Positions 1 through 8,107 of a stretch of DNA of 47,186 nucleotides are shown in pieces (positions within the stretch are counted from its first letter, which is position 1; each line of letters starts with the position of its first letter). The stretch is from Pseudomonas donghuensis (GTDB taxonomy: Bacteria > Pseudomonadota > Gammaproteobacteria > Pseudomonadales > Pseudomonadaceae). A model generated the notes under the pieces. It was not told the DNA's origin, made no database searches, and saw nothing but the letters and a program-made list of their open reading frames with translations. The translations under genes were made by a program, and so were the position numbers. The stretch is from assembly GCF_000259195.1 (NCBI RefSeq), contig NZ_AJJP01000185.1, positions 1 to 47,186 on the forward strand, written 5' to 3'.

Positions 1-28
1 TTGCAAAAAATGGGGTGACCATAGATTT

Positions 29-961
29 TCATGCTTGCTCGCAAGGCCAGAGGTGGGCCAGGCGGCCCTGTAAGTAGTCCATGAACAGCCGCACCTTGAC
101 CGTCATGGCAAAGCGGTCGGCCACGCACAGGTAGACGTCCATCGGCTCGGTCTGGGCATAGGCCCTGGCCGATTGCGAATATTCGAACAACGCCACCAGC
201 TGGCCGCGCTCGAGCAAGGGCCGGGCGACAAACTCGGCCAGGCGGGCAATGCCGCCATCCTGCACGGCCATCTGGGTCAGCACGTCGATGTCATCGCTGA
301 TCAGCACCTTGTCGAACTCGGCATCGAAGCGCAGCCCTTCGCGGACAAAACCCCAGCGCAGAAAACGACCGTCCACCGGGTAGCGGAACACCAGGCAGCG
401 ATGCTCCTTGAGTTGCTCTGGCGATTGCGGCCAACCGGCTGCCGCCAGGTAACCCGGCGACGCACAGCAAATGAACGGCACCCGGGCGATGTGCCGGGCC
501 AGCAGGCCATCTTCAAGTTGCGGCTGGATTCGCAGGCTGACATCGACACCTTCCTGAGCGTGGTTGACGCGCCGATCATTCGTAACCAACTCAATTGAAA
601 GCTGCGGATAGCGCGCGCTGAACGCCGGAATCAACGGTGCCAGTACGTGACGGCCGAACGCCGAGGACGAAGCGATGCACAAGCGCCCTTTGGGCTCGCA
701 ATCCGGGGTTGTGACCGCCTGCTGCGCCTGCTCGAGGTCGCGCTCAATGTGTTTGACCTTGTCGTAGTACAGGCTGCCACTGGGGGTCAGGGCCATGCTA
801 CGGGTAGTACGCGCGAGCAGGCGCACCTGCAGGTGGGCTTCCAGGCGGGCGATATTCTGGCTCACGGCGGCGGCACTCAGGCCCAGGCTACGAGCGCCAC
901 CGGCAATGCTGCCGGCTTCGACAACCTTGATGAAACTCTTGATCGAACCAAGCAGGTTCAT
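29..961 (-). CDS. LysR-family transcriptional regulator
   Basis: A 310-aa LysR-type regulator. The N-terminal winged helix-turn-helix lies at about residues 3-60 (the stretch GSIAGGARSLGLSAAAVSQN is the classic LysR HTH). An effector-binding periplasmic-binding-protein-like domain follows at about 90-295. I chose the ATG at 961 because the canonical LysR start (MNLLGSIKSF) begins there; the frame stays open upstream to 1030, but that part resembles no LysR N-terminus. The gene is divergent from the DUF2798 gene at 1079, and LysR proteins often control the divergent neighbour and themselves. The intergenic region holds two perfect palindromes (990-1001 and 1033-1050). The effector is unknown. 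The family call is secure; the target is inference. Confidence 0.9.
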   Translation of the reverse strand: MNLLGSIKSFIKVVEAGSIAGGARSLGLSAAAVSQNIARLEAHLQVRLLARTTRSMALTPSGSLYYDKVKHIERDLEQAQQAVTTPDCEPKGRLCIASSSAFGRHVLAPLIPAFSARYPQLSIELVTNDRRVNHAQEGVDVSLRIQPQLEDGLLARHIARVPFICCASPGYLAAAGWPQSPEQLKEHRCLVFRYPVDGRFLRWGFVREGLRFDAEFDKVLISDDIDVLTQMAVQDGGIARLAEFVARPLLERGQLVALFEYSQSARAYAQTEPMDVYLCVADRFAMTVKVRLFMDYLQGRLAHLWPCEQA

Positions 962-984
962 GACAGGCTTCCGGGCATTCGTAA

Positions 985-1050
985 GATCTTCTTTATAAAG
1001 ACCTAAGTCCGAGGCGTCTACCCCGGCCACAGGCAGCCTTGTTAGGCTGC
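985..1050. promoter_or_regulatory. Palindromes in the LysR/DUF2798 divergent region
   Basis: Two perfect inverted repeats lie between the divergent genes: TCTTTATAAAGA at 990-1001, and GCAGCCT-TGTT-AGGCTGC at 1033-1050 (7-bp arms, 4-nt loop). Either could be a LysR operator. The first also looks like an AT-rich -10 region for lysR on the minus strand. Function is inferred from position only. Confidence 0.4.
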
Positions 1051-1078
1051 GCCCTCATCCACTGCCAACGGAGTCCGC

Positions 1079-1342
1079 ATGACGACCCAGACCAGCGTCC
1101 GCAGCCGACGCAAGCTCGGCGTTCGCGCCACCCCTTACGTGTTCGCCTTCTACATGTCGGCGATCATGGCCCTGCTGATGTGCTTTGTGATTACCGCCGC
1201 CAACGCCGGCATCGACGAGCAGTACCTGGGCAACGTGCTCAGGGCCTACCAACTGGCCATGCCGGTGGCCTTCGCCTGCGTACTGGTGGTGCGCCCGATC
1301 GTGCTCAAGCTGGTGGCCTGGACCGTGCACGCCAGCCACTGA
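1079..1342 (+). CDS. DUF2798 small membrane protein
   Basis: An 87-aa inner-membrane protein of the DUF2798 type. Two hydrophobic segments are visible, at about residues 20-42 (VFAFYMSAIMALLMCFVI) and 58-80 (LAMPVAFACVLVVRPIVL), after a basic N-terminus (RSRRK). An SD-like CGGAGT lies just upstream of the ATG. Its function is not known to me. It is divergent from the LysR gene and convergent with the glutathione peroxidase gene, whose stop lies 6 nt beyond. The family call rests on the two-helix layout and the length of about 80-90 aa. Confidence 0.75.
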   Translation: MTTQTSVRSRRKLGVRATPYVFAFYMSAIMALLMCFVITAANAGIDEQYLGNVLRAYQLAMPVAFACVLVVRPIVLKLVAWTVHASH

Positions 1343-1348
1343 GGCAGC

Positions 1349-1900
1349 TCAGGGCTGGGAAGCGATGGCCTTCTCGATCGCCGCCTTGAACGCCGGATCA
1401 TCCGGCTTGGTTCGGCTGGAGAAGTTAGCCACCACCTTGCCCTGGCGGTCGATCACGTACTTGTAGAAATTCCACTTCGGCGCGCTGCTCTGCGCAGCCA
1501 GCGCCTTGAACAGTGGCGTGGCATCACTGCCGCGCACCGGCTGGGCCTGGGTCATGGTGAACGTCACGCCGTAGTTGGCGTAACAGACCTTGGCGGTCTT
1601 CTCGGCGTCGGCGTCTTCCTGCTTGAAGTCGTTGGACGGCACCCCGAGCATTTCCAGACCCTGCCCGTGGTATTGCTGATAGATGCTCTCCAGCCCTTTG
1701 AACTGCGGGGCGAAGCCGCAATAGCTGGCAGTATTGACCACCACCAGCGGTTTGCCGGCAAAGCGCTCACAGAGGTTGATCTGCTCCTTGCCGCGCAGCT
1801 CCGGCAGCGTGCTGTCTAGCAGCGCCGGGCACTCGCCGGCCAGGGCATTGGCAGCGGCGGCCAGGGTCAACAGTGGAACCAACATCCAGCGTGTGCGCAT
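1349..1900 (-). CDS. Glutathione peroxidase-like thiol peroxidase, exported
   Basis: A 183-aa thioredoxin-fold peroxidase that reduces hydroperoxides with thiols. An N-terminal signal peptide ([21 protein letters not shown]) points to the periplasm, unlike cytoplasmic BtuE-type enzymes. The active-site motif [12 protein letters not shown] places the peroxidatic cysteine at Cys61; the Gln of the conserved SNDFKQE is Gln94, and the WNFYKYVID block supplies Trp143 and Asn144. Cys106 in the [11 protein letters not shown] segment is a likely resolving cysteine. A strong AAGGAGA ribosome site precedes the ATG. It lies 42 nt downstream of the 40-aa ORF on the same strand, so it may be the last gene of the marR–MFS cassette. 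The peroxidase call is firm; the reductant (glutathione or thioredoxin) cannot be told. Confidence 0.9.
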   Translation of the reverse strand: MRTRWMLVPLLTLAAAANALAGECPALLDSTLPELRGKEQINLCERFAGKPLVVVNTASYCGFAPQFKGLESIYQQYHGQGLEMLGVPSNDFKQEDADAEKTAKVCYANYGVTFTMTQAQPVRGSDATPLFKALAAQSSAPKWNFYKYVIDRQGKVVANFSSRTKPDDPAFKAAIEKAIASQP

Positions 1901-1942
1901 CTTTTTTCTCCTTGAAACGGACCTGGAGAAATCAGAGTACTC

Positions 1943-2065
1943 CTAGCACACGCCCATGCCCAACTGCATCAACGCCAGACCGCCTTCATGCCAGCCCCAC
2001 CAGGCCAGCGCCAGCACCAGCACGGCGGCGAGGCCGAGCACGGTGCGAATGGCCATAGGGCTCAT
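1943..2065 (-). CDS. 40-aa single-span membrane microprotein coupled to MFS gene
   Basis: A 40-codon ORF whose ATG (2065-2063) overlaps the TGA of the MFS gene (2064-2062) as ATGA, which implies translational coupling. The peptide starts MSPMAIRTVLGLAAVLVL and continues with a hydrophobic, Trp-rich stretch (ALAWWGWHEGG), so one transmembrane helix at about residues 7-24 is likely, with a short tail ending in Cys. It could be a small subunit or regulator of the pump, but no family is known to me. A second in-frame ATG at 2056 would give 37 aa. Support is the overlap, the composition and the absence of other genes in the gap. Confidence 0.6.
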   Translation of the reverse strand: MSPMAIRTVLGLAAVLVLALAWWGWHEGGLALMQLGMGVC

Positions 2066-3264
2066 GCCGCTTGCGCCTGCAAGCGCGCGACCGGGCGCTC
2101 GCGTACCGGCCAGTTGAGCGCTGCGGCGAGCAGGCTGAGAAGGATGGAAATCTGCCAGACAAGGTCATAGTTACCGGTCTGGTCATACACCACCCCACCC
2201 AGCCAGCCACCGAGAAACGCGCCCAACTGGTGAAAGAGGAAAACGATCCCACCCAGCATCGACAGGTTACGCACACCGAACAGGGTGGCCACGGTGCCAT
2301 TGGTCAAGGGCACGGTCGACAGCCACAGCAGGCCCATGGCGATACCGAACAGATAGGCACTGAACGGGGTGATCGGTGCCCACAGGAACAGCACGATGAC
2401 CACCGCGCGCAACAGGTACAGGGCGGTCAGCAGGCGCGGCTTGGACATCCTCCCGCCCAGCCAGCCGGCGGTGTAGGTGCCGACGATATTGAACAGCCCA
2501 ACCAGCGCCAGCACGGTGGTGCCGATGGTGGCCGGCAGGTGCTGGTCGACCAGGTAGGCCGGCAGGTGCACGCCAATGAACACCACCTGGAAACCGCAGA
2601 CGAAAAAGCCCAGGGCCAGCAGCCAGAAGCCTGAATGCGAGCAAGCTTCGCGCAGGGCCTGGCCGAGGGTCTGCTCATGGCCATCGCTGGGCAACGGTCG
2701 ATCGCGCAACAACCCTACCAACGGCACGATAAAGGCCACCAGCAAACCCAGCACCAGCAAGGCCGCCGACCAGCCCAGCCAGCCGATCAGGCCCAGTGTG
2801 CCGGGCAACATGGCGAACTGGCCAAAGGAGCCGGCGGCACTGGCGATACCCATGGCCATGCTGCGCTTCTGCGCCGGTACGGCACGGCCGACCACGCCGA
2901 GGATCACCGAGAACGAAGTGCCCGACAGGCCGATACCGATCAACAGGCCGGCACTGAGCGACAGGGTCAGGGCCGAGTCGGACATACCCATCAGCACCAG
3001 GCCGACGGCATAGAGAATACCGCCGACCATCACTACCTTGGCCGCCCCCAGGCGATCGGCCAGGGCGCCGGCAAACGGCTGGGCCAGGCCCCAGATCAGG
3101 TTCTGCAAGGCAATGGCGAAGGCGAACACGCCACGGCCCCAGCCAAAGTCAGCACTCATCGGCGCCAGGAACAGGCCAAAGCCGTGCCTCACGCCCAGCG
3201 ACAGCGCCAGGATCAGCGCCGCGCCAAGGAGAATCCACCCACTGGTTCGCCATACCGATGTCAT
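2062..3264 (-). CDS. Major facilitator superfamily transporter
   Basis: A 400-aa inner-membrane protein with about 12 hydrophobic helices. The loop 2-3 region GALADRLGAAKVVMVGG is the MFS signature between helices 2 and 3. The N-terminal HGFGLFLAPMSADFGWGRG block resembles the monocarboxylate/oxalate-formate branch of MFS. The substrate is unknown. It lies downstream of a MarR gene on the same strand, with a 62-nt gap that contains a perfect 16-bp copy of the palindrome also found at the marR promoter. MarR-controlled export or uptake of a small organic compound is therefore likely. Its stop overlaps the start of a 40-aa membrane ORF. Confidence 0.9.
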   Translation of the reverse strand: MTSVWRTSGWILLGAALILALSLGVRHGFGLFLAPMSADFGWGRGVFAFAIALQNLIWGLAQPFAGALADRLGAAKVVMVGGILYAVGLVLMGMSDSALTLSLSAGLLIGIGLSGTSFSVILGVVGRAVPAQKRSMAMGIASAAGSFGQFAMLPGTLGLIGWLGWSAALLVLGLLVAFIVPLVGLLRDRPLPSDGHEQTLGQALREACSHSGFWLLALGFFVCGFQVVFIGVHLPAYLVDQHLPATIGTTVLALVGLFNIVGTYTAGWLGGRMSKPRLLTALYLLRAVVIVLFLWAPITPFSAYLFGIAMGLLWLSTVPLTNGTVATLFGVRNLSMLGGIVFLFHQLGAFLGGWLGGVVYDQTGNYDLVWQISILLSLLAAALNWPVRERPVARLQAQAA

Positions 3265-3293
3265 TTTTGTTGTCTCCAGTGCCGCAAGGTTAT

Positions 3294-3309
3294 GCGGGTA
3301 TATACCCGC
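3294..3309. promoter_or_regulatory. Predicted MarR operator 2 (perfect palindrome)
   Basis: GCGGGTATATACCCGC is a perfect 16-bp palindrome in the gap between marR and the MFS gene. The same sequence with one changed base overlaps the marR promoter at 3735-3750. Two near-identical palindromes at the two gene starts of a marR–pump pair are best explained as binding sites for that MarR protein. Confidence 0.7.
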
Positions 3310-3326
3310 TTTTAATCGTAAAAAGC

Positions 3327-3731
3327 TCAGGCCAGCAACTCCAGCAGGCGCACCAGTTCGTCGCGCTGGCCCTCGCCAAGGGTGTTGATCAAATCGCTTT
3401 GTGCCTGCTCCCAGGCCGGTTCCGCTGCCTGTAGGCGGGCCCTGCCCTGCTCGGTCAACAGGACGATACGATTGCGCAGGTCCTGCCCTTCGGCCAACGC
3501 CACCAGGCCGTCGGCCTCCAGCACCCGCAGGTTGCGCCCCAGGGTGCTGCGGTCCAGGCCCATGGCCTCGGCCAGGGTGGAAATACTCGGTTGGTCCAGG
3601 CGCCGCAAATGGCGTAGCAGGGAAAACTGCGCAACATTGATCCCGAAGCCGTCGAGGGCCTCGTCATAGTGTCGGCTCACCCCGCGGGCGGCGCGACGCA
3701 GGTGGGTGCAGATGCATTCGCTGGTCAACAT
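3327..3731 (-). CDS. MarR-family regulator with N-terminal CxC
   Basis: A 134-aa winged-helix repressor of the MarR family. The recognition-helix region STLAEAMGLDRSTLGRNLRV and the wing (LVALAEGQDLRNRIVLLTEQ) are clear. The N-terminus reads MLTSECICTHLRRAARGV; Cys6 and Cys8 sit where OhrR-like MarR proteins carry their sensing cysteine, so thiol-based redox control is possible. I chose the ATG at 3731. A GTG at 3752 would extend the protein but lies upstream of the predicted transcription start. It probably represses itself and the downstream MFS pump through the two GCGGGTATATACCCGC-type sites. The family call is firm; redox sensing is inference from alignment by eye. Confidence 0.88.
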   Translation of the reverse strand: MLTSECICTHLRRAARGVSRHYDEALDGFGINVAQFSLLRHLRRLDQPSISTLAEAMGLDRSTLGRNLRVLEADGLVALAEGQDLRNRIVLLTEQGRARLQAAEPAWEQAQSDLINTLGEGQRDELVRLLELLA

Positions 3732-3766
3732 AATGCGTGTATATACCCGCACCTGGGCAACTGCAA
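3729..3766 (-). promoter_or_regulatory. marR promoter with embedded operator 1; predicted leaderless
   Basis: Minus-strand TTGCAG (3766-3761), a 17-bp spacer and TATACA (3743-3738) form a good sigma70 promoter. The -10 lies inside the near-perfect palindrome GCGTGTATATACCCGC (3735-3750). Only six bases separate the -10 from the ATG at 3731, so transcription should begin at or next to the start codon, which implies a leaderless mRNA. Confidence 0.6.
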
Positions 3767-3781
3767 GCCTTTATTCGCCGC

Positions 3782-4510
3782 TCACAGCACCAGGGCGATC
3801 AATACCGCCAGCTCCAGCAGCTCCAGCATGGCCCCGGCGGTATCACCGGTAGTACCGCCCAGACGACGGACCATCAACCGGCGCAGCCAGGCGAAGACCG
3901 CTGCGGCAACCAGCACAGCCCACAGCCCTTTGAGCCCTGCCAGCAGTCCACAGGCCAGCGCGCTGAGCAGCAAAACGAGCGTGCCCGACCGACGCGGCAG
4001 GTGATCCGCCAAGGCCTGGCCCAGCCCGCCGCTGCGCACATACGGCGTGCTGAGGAACAAGCCCAGCAACGCCGCACGGCCAATCAACGGCGCGAGCAAC
4101 AGCAGCAGCCCCTCGCCGCGCTCGATCAGCGCCAGCAAGGCACAGAACTTGAGCAGCAGCACCAGCACCAGGGTAACCACGGCAATCGGCCCGCTGCGTG
4201 GGTCTTTCATGATCAGCAGGGTGCGCTCGCGGTCGCCGAAACCGCCCAGCCAGGCATCGGCGCTGTCAGCCAGGCCATCCAGGTGCAAGGCACCGCTGAG
4301 CAGCACCCAGGCACTGAGCAGCAAAGCACCATGAAGCAGCAACGGGCTGCCAGCCAGCAGCGCGTTCAGCCCCCAGAGCAGCGCCCCGAACAACAGCCCC
4401 ACCAATGGGTAGAACAGCAGCGAGCGGCCCATCTGCTCCGGCGCCGGCATGCCCGGCAAGCGCACCGGCAAGCTGCTGAGAAACTGCAGGGCGATCCAGA
4501 ACGCCAGCAT
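3782..4510 (-). CDS. cobS: Adenosylcobinamide-GDP ribazoletransferase (cobalamin synthase)
   Basis: A 242-aa integral membrane enzyme that joins adenosylcobinamide-GDP to alpha-ribazole(-phosphate), the final assembly step of adenosylcobalamin. Conserved CobS blocks are HLDGLADSADAWLGG (76-90), with the metal-binding aspartates, and MKDPRSGPIA (101-110). Several hydrophobic helices fill the rest. The ATG at 4510 was chosen because MLAFWIALQFLSSLP is the family N-terminus and it begins 1 nt after the cobC stop; the open frame upstream overlaps cobC. It is the last gene of the ten-gene cobalamin operon. After its stop there is a 15-nt gap to the marR promoter region, with no clear terminator hairpin. 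Confidence 0.95.
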   Translation of the reverse strand: MLAFWIALQFLSSLPVRLPGMPAPEQMGRSLLFYPLVGLLFGALLWGLNALLAGSPLLLHGALLLSAWVLLSGALHLDGLADSADAWLGGFGDRERTLLIMKDPRSGPIAVVTLVLVLLLKFCALLALIERGEGLLLLLAPLIGRAALLGLFLSTPYVRSGGLGQALADHLPRRSGTLVLLLSALACGLLAGLKGLWAVLVAAAVFAWLRRLMVRRLGGTTGDTAGAMLELLELAVLIALVL

Positions 4511-4511
4511 C

Positions 4512-5081
4512 TCAGTGCACTTCCCGCAGGCTGCCGTCGGCCAGCAGCTCAAGGCGAAACAAGGCGCCATGGGCCACTTCGACCTGCAGTAATTGTTCTC
4601 GGGGCAGGCCACGGGCGCGGGCCAGCAACAGGCGCATCACGCCGCCATGAGTGACCAGTAGCAAGTGCTTGCCGGCATGCCCCTGGTGCAAGGCGCTGAT
4701 GGCCTGCAATACCCGTGCGGAGAAATCCGCCACGGGCTCGCCGCCTGGCGGTGTGAAAGCATAAGGGTCAGCCCAGAATTGCCCGAGTTCGGCTTCGTGG
4801 GTGAGCATCAGGTCTGCCGCACTGCGCCCTTCCCACTCGCCGAAATGCAGCTCCTGCAGCCCCGGCGCCAGTTGCAGCGGCAGGTCCAGCTGGGTGCCCA
4901 ACGCTTCGGCAAAGCGTGCGCAGCGTTGCAATGGCGAACTGACCAGCGCATCCCAGGGCCCCGCAGCCTTCACCGCCGCCTGCATCTGCGCCCAGCCCGT
5001 GTCGGTCAGAGCATCGTCGAGGCTGCCGCGCAGGCCGCCGCCCCGTTCGGTTTCGCCGTGGCGCAGCAGGTCGATGATCAT
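4512..5081 (-). CDS. cobC: Alpha-ribazole-5'-phosphate phosphatase (histidine phosphatase)
   Basis: A 189-aa histidine phosphatase. The catalytic RHGE motif is at residues 7-10 ([11 protein letters not shown]), with nucleophile His8; the second histidine lies in [13 protein letters not shown]. In this operon the expected role is removal of the phosphate from alpha-ribazole-5'-phosphate or cobalamin-5'-phosphate (CobC in the Salmonella naming). The ATG at 5081 overlaps the cobT stop as ATGA. The broad histidine phosphatase family acts on many phosphoesters; the cobalamin assignment rests on its place between cobT and cobS. Confidence 0.88.
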   Translation of the reverse strand: MIIDLLRHGETERGGGLRGSLDDALTDTGWAQMQAAVKAAGPWDALVSSPLQRCARFAEALGTQLDLPLQLAPGLQELHFGEWEGRSAADLMLTHEAELGQFWADPYAFTPPGGEPVADFSARVLQAISALHQGHAGKHLLLVTHGGVMRLLLARARGLPREQLLQVEVAHGALFRLELLADGSLREVH

Positions 5082-6133
5082 GCCGGACGGTCCGCAACCG
5101 CGGCTTCGGCGAAGGTCGCCATCTGCCCGTGCAGGTCGCAAGCCAGGCGCAGTAGCGGCACCGCCAACGCCGCACCACTGCCCTCGCCCAGGCGCAAGCC
5201 CAGCTCCAGCAGCGGCTCGGCGTCGAGCGCGGCAAGCACCCGGCGATGCCCGGGCTCGGCGCCGCGATGGCCGAACAGCAGCCAGTCACGACACTGCGGG
5301 TTGATGCGCGTGGCTACCAGGGCGGCGACGGTGCAGATAAAGCCATCCACCAGCACCGCGACACCGGCCTGGGCGCACCCCAGGTAGGCACCGACCAGCG
5401 CGGCGATCTCGAAGCCGCCAAAACACAACAGCCGTTGCAGCGGGTCGTCGCCAAGGTCCGCGTGCTGTTTCAGGGCACGCTCGATGACCTCGGCCTTGTG
5501 CCGTACACCGGCGGCATCCAGGCCGGTGCCCGGGCCGCTGAGCTCGGTAGCCGGGCAACCGAGCAAGGCACAGGCCAAGGCGCTGGCGGCAGTGGTGTTG
5601 CCGATGCCCATCTCCCCGCCGATAAACAGCCGGGCACCGCTGGCAGCGGCGCGCAAGGCACTCTCGCGCCCGCCCTGCAGGGCCAGCAGGCCCTGTTCGT
5701 GAGTCATCGCCGGCACCTGGGCGAAGTTGGCCGTACCGGGGCCGACGCGCAGGTGGCGCACACCCGGCAGTTCCAGCGCCAGGTCGATGGTGCCCAGGTC
5801 GATCACTTCCAGTTGAGCATTCAACTGCCGCGCCAGCACACTGATAGCGGCGCCGCCGCTGACGAAGTTGTGCAGCATCTGCCCGGTCACCGCCTGCGGA
5901 TAGGCGGAGATGCCTTCGGCGACCACGCCGTGATCGCCGGCGAAGATGGCGATCCAGACCTGCTCGACGCTCGGTTTGAGCTGGCCCTGCAGGCCGGCCA
6001 GTTGCACCGCCAGTTGCTCCAGGCGGCCCAGCGAACCGGCCGGCTTGGTCAGTTGCTGTTGACGCGCCAGGGCCTGTTCGCGAACAGCCTGGTCAACAGG
6101 ACGGCAGGCTTCAAGCCACCAGGTTTGACTCAT
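5078..6133 (-). CDS. cobT: Nicotinate-nucleotide–dimethylbenzimidazole phosphoribosyltransferase
   Basis: A 351-aa enzyme that transfers phosphoribose from nicotinate mononucleotide to 5,6-dimethylbenzimidazole, giving alpha-ribazole phosphate, the lower ligand nucleotide. Full family length. The C-terminal RLGEGSGAA motif puts the catalytic base at Glu317, the same number as in the well-studied Salmonella enzyme. Other family blocks are the FAGDHGV segment and the GEMGIGNTT loop. The ATG overlaps the cobU stop by 4 nt and its stop overlaps the cobC start by 4 nt. Its DMB substrate would come from BluB, encoded in the same operon. Confidence 0.96.
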   Translation of the reverse strand: MSQTWWLEACRPVDQAVREQALARQQQLTKPAGSLGRLEQLAVQLAGLQGQLKPSVEQVWIAIFAGDHGVVAEGISAYPQAVTGQMLHNFVSGGAAISVLARQLNAQLEVIDLGTIDLALELPGVRHLRVGPGTANFAQVPAMTHEQGLLALQGGRESALRAAASGARLFIGGEMGIGNTTAASALACALLGCPATELSGPGTGLDAAGVRHKAEVIERALKQHADLGDDPLQRLLCFGGFEIAALVGAYLGCAQAGVAVLVDGFICTVAALVATRINPQCRDWLLFGHRGAEPGHRRVLAALDAEPLLELGLRLGEGSGAALAVPLLRLACDLHGQMATFAEAAVADRPA

Positions 6134-6651
6134 AGTGCAGGTCCTTTGAGGGTAAGTGGCAGGCCGGCGACGGTCAGCACCACGCGCTGGCAGCGCTCGG
6201 CAATGGCCTGATGCAGCCAGCCGGCTTCATCGACATAACGGCGGGTCAATTCGCCCATGGGCACCACGCCCAGGCCGGTTTCGTTGCTGACCAGGATGAT
6301 TTCGCCCGGCAGGCCCGCCAGGCAGTCGAGCAGCGCCGAGCGTTCAGCCGCCAGGCGCTCGGGGTTGTCGAGCATCAGCAGGTTGGTCAGCCACAGGGTC
6401 AGGCAGTCGACCAGCAGGCAACGTTCGGCACCAGCAGTGGCGCAGAGCACCCGAGCCAGTTCCAGCGGTTCTTCGATCAATGCCCACTCGGCCGGACGCC
6501 GCTCGCGGTGCAACTGCACCCGCGCATTCATCTCGCCATCGAGCGGTTCGCTGGTGGCGATGTAGGTGACCGCCAAGCCGCTTTGGCTGGCCAACTGTTC
6601 GGCCAGGCGGCTCTTGCCCGAACGGGCGCCGCCAAGAATCAGGTTGAGCAT
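6130..6651 (-). CDS. cobU: Bifunctional adenosylcobinamide kinase/guanylyltransferase
   Basis: A 173-aa enzyme (CobU in Salmonella, CobP in Pseudomonas denitrificans naming) that phosphorylates adenosylcobinamide and then forms adenosylcobinamide-GDP. The P-loop GGARSGKS is at residues 7-14. His48 in HRERRPAEW corresponds to the histidine that is guanylylated. The ATG starts 1 nt after the cobQ stop, and the stop overlaps the cobT start. Length matches the family. Confidence 0.95.
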   Translation of the reverse strand: MLNLILGGARSGKSRLAEQLASQSGLAVTYIATSEPLDGEMNARVQLHRERRPAEWALIEEPLELARVLCATAGAERCLLVDCLTLWLTNLLMLDNPERLAAERSALLDCLAGLPGEIILVSNETGLGVVPMGELTRRYVDEAGWLHQAIAERCQRVVLTVAGLPLTLKGPAL

Positions 6652-6652
6652 G

Positions 6653-8107
6653 TCAGTTCAGTCCGCAGAGTTGGCGCAGGCGCGCGGTGTCCAGATGCTG
6701 CTCGACCAGGTCGGCCAGGCGCTCGATGTCGCGTTCGCGCAGGGCGTGATAGTCGATTTGCTCTACCTCCTGCAGCCCAGCCCAGCGCAACAGCGCGGCG
6801 CAGCTATGCGGCGCCTCGAACAGGCCATGCAGGTAGGTGGCGAAGATCTGCCCGTCGGCACTGAGGGCGCCGTCGGCGCGGCCATCGTCCAGTTGCACCG
6901 CCGGGCGCTGCAGGGCCGGCCCCTGGGTTACGCCAGCATGAATCTCGTAGCCGCTGATGGCTGCCTGTTCCAGTTGCAGGGTGCCAGCGACATTGCGCAA
7001 CTGCTTCTCGGCTTCCAGCACGGTGACAAAGTCCAGCAGCCCCAGGCCATCGCTGGCACCGGCAGGCCCTTCCAGGCCCAATGGGTCTTCCACACGCTGG
7101 CCGAGCATCTGCAGCCCGCCGCAAATGCCCAGCACCTTGCCGCCATAACGCAGGTGGCGGCTGATCGCCTCGTCCCAGCCGCGCTCGCGCAACTGTGCCA
7201 GATCGCCGCGTACGCTCTTGGAGCCAGGCAGGATGATCAGGTCGGCCGGCGGAATCGGCTGGCCGGGGCCGATGAACTGCAAATCGACCTGCGGGTGCAG
7301 GCGCAGCGGGTCGAAATCGGTGTGGTTGCTGATACGCGGCAGCACCGGCACGATGACCTTGAGCTGACGCCCGGCCTTGATGCCCTGGCGCTGGTCGATG
7401 CCGTCTTCGGCTTCCAGGTGCAGGTCCAGCACATAGGGCAGCACGCCCAGCACCGGTTTGCCGGTACGTGCTTCGAGCCAGTCCAGGCCCGGCTGGAGCA
7501 AAGCGATATCACCGCGAAAACGGTTGATGACAAAGCCCTGGACCCGTGCCTGTTCGCTCGGCGAGAGCAATTCCAGGGTGCCGACCAGATGGGCGAAGAC
7601 CCCGCCGCGGTTGATGTCGGCAATCAGAATCACCGGGCAGTCCACCGCCTCGGCGAAGCCCATGTTGGCGATGTCGCCGGCACGCAGGTTAATCTCGGCC
7701 GGCGAGCCGGCACCTTCGACCATCACCAGCGGATAGGCCGCGCTCAGGCGCTGGTGCGAGGCCAGTACCGCCTGCATGGCGATGGCCTTGTAGTCGTGAT
7801 AGGCCACGGCATTCATGCTGGTGACCGCGCGGCCATGGACGATCACCTGGGCACCGGTGTCGCTGTTGGGCTTGAGCAGCACCGGGTTCATGTCGGTGTG
7901 CGGCGCCAGGCCGGCCGCCTGGGCCTGGACCGCCTGGGCCCGGCCGATCTCGCCACCTTCGGCGGTCACGGCGCTGTTAAGCGCCATGTTCTGCGGTTTG
8001 AACGGCACCACCGCAACGCCCTGGCGCAGCAGCCAGCGGCACAGCGCGGTCACCAGGGTGCTTTTGCCGGCATCGGAGGTGGTGCCCTGCACCATCAGGG
8101 TGGTCAT
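6653..8107 (-). CDS. cobQ: Cobyric acid synthase (amidotransferase)
   Basis: A 484-aa enzyme that amidates four side chains (b, d, e, g) of adenosylcobyrinic acid a,c-diamide using glutamine and ATP. The N-terminal dethiobiotin-synthetase-like ATPase domain carries the motif [13 protein letters not shown] near residue 5. The C-terminal class I glutamine amidotransferase domain has its nucleophile, Cys329, in [11 protein letters not shown]. Length is normal for CobQ. Start and stop are coupled to cobD (4-nt overlap) and cobU (1-nt gap). A long open frame runs antisense to this gene but shows no protein-like features. Confidence 0.96.
   Translation of the reverse strand: MTTLMVQGTTSDAGKSTLVTALCRWLLRQGVAVVPFKPQNMALNSAVTAEGGEIGRAQAVQAQAAGLAPHTDMNPVLLKPNSDTGAQVIVHGRAVTSMNAVAYHDYKAIAMQAVLASHQRLSAAYPLVMVEGAGSPAEINLRAGDIANMGFAEAVDCPVILIADINRGGVFAHLVGTLELLSPSEQARVQGFVINRFRGDIALLQPGLDWLEARTGKPVLGVLPYVLDLHLEAEDGIDQRQGIKAGRQLKVIVPVLPRISNHTDFDPLRLHPQVDLQFIGPGQPIPPADLIILPGSKSVRGDLAQLRERGWDEAISRHLRYGGKVLGICGGLQMLGQRVEDPLGLEGPAGASDGLGLLDFVTVLEAEKQLRNVAGTLQLEQAAISGYEIHAGVTQGPALQRPAVQLDDGRADGALSADGQIFATYLHGLFEAPHSCAALLRWAGLQEVEQIDYHALRERDIERLADLVEQHLDTARLRQLCGLN

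Noticed and set aside
3737..4654. A 305-codon Gln-rich frame opposite cobS
   Set aside because: Antisense to cobS and cobC; composition is an artefact of the Leu-rich membrane protein on the other strand.
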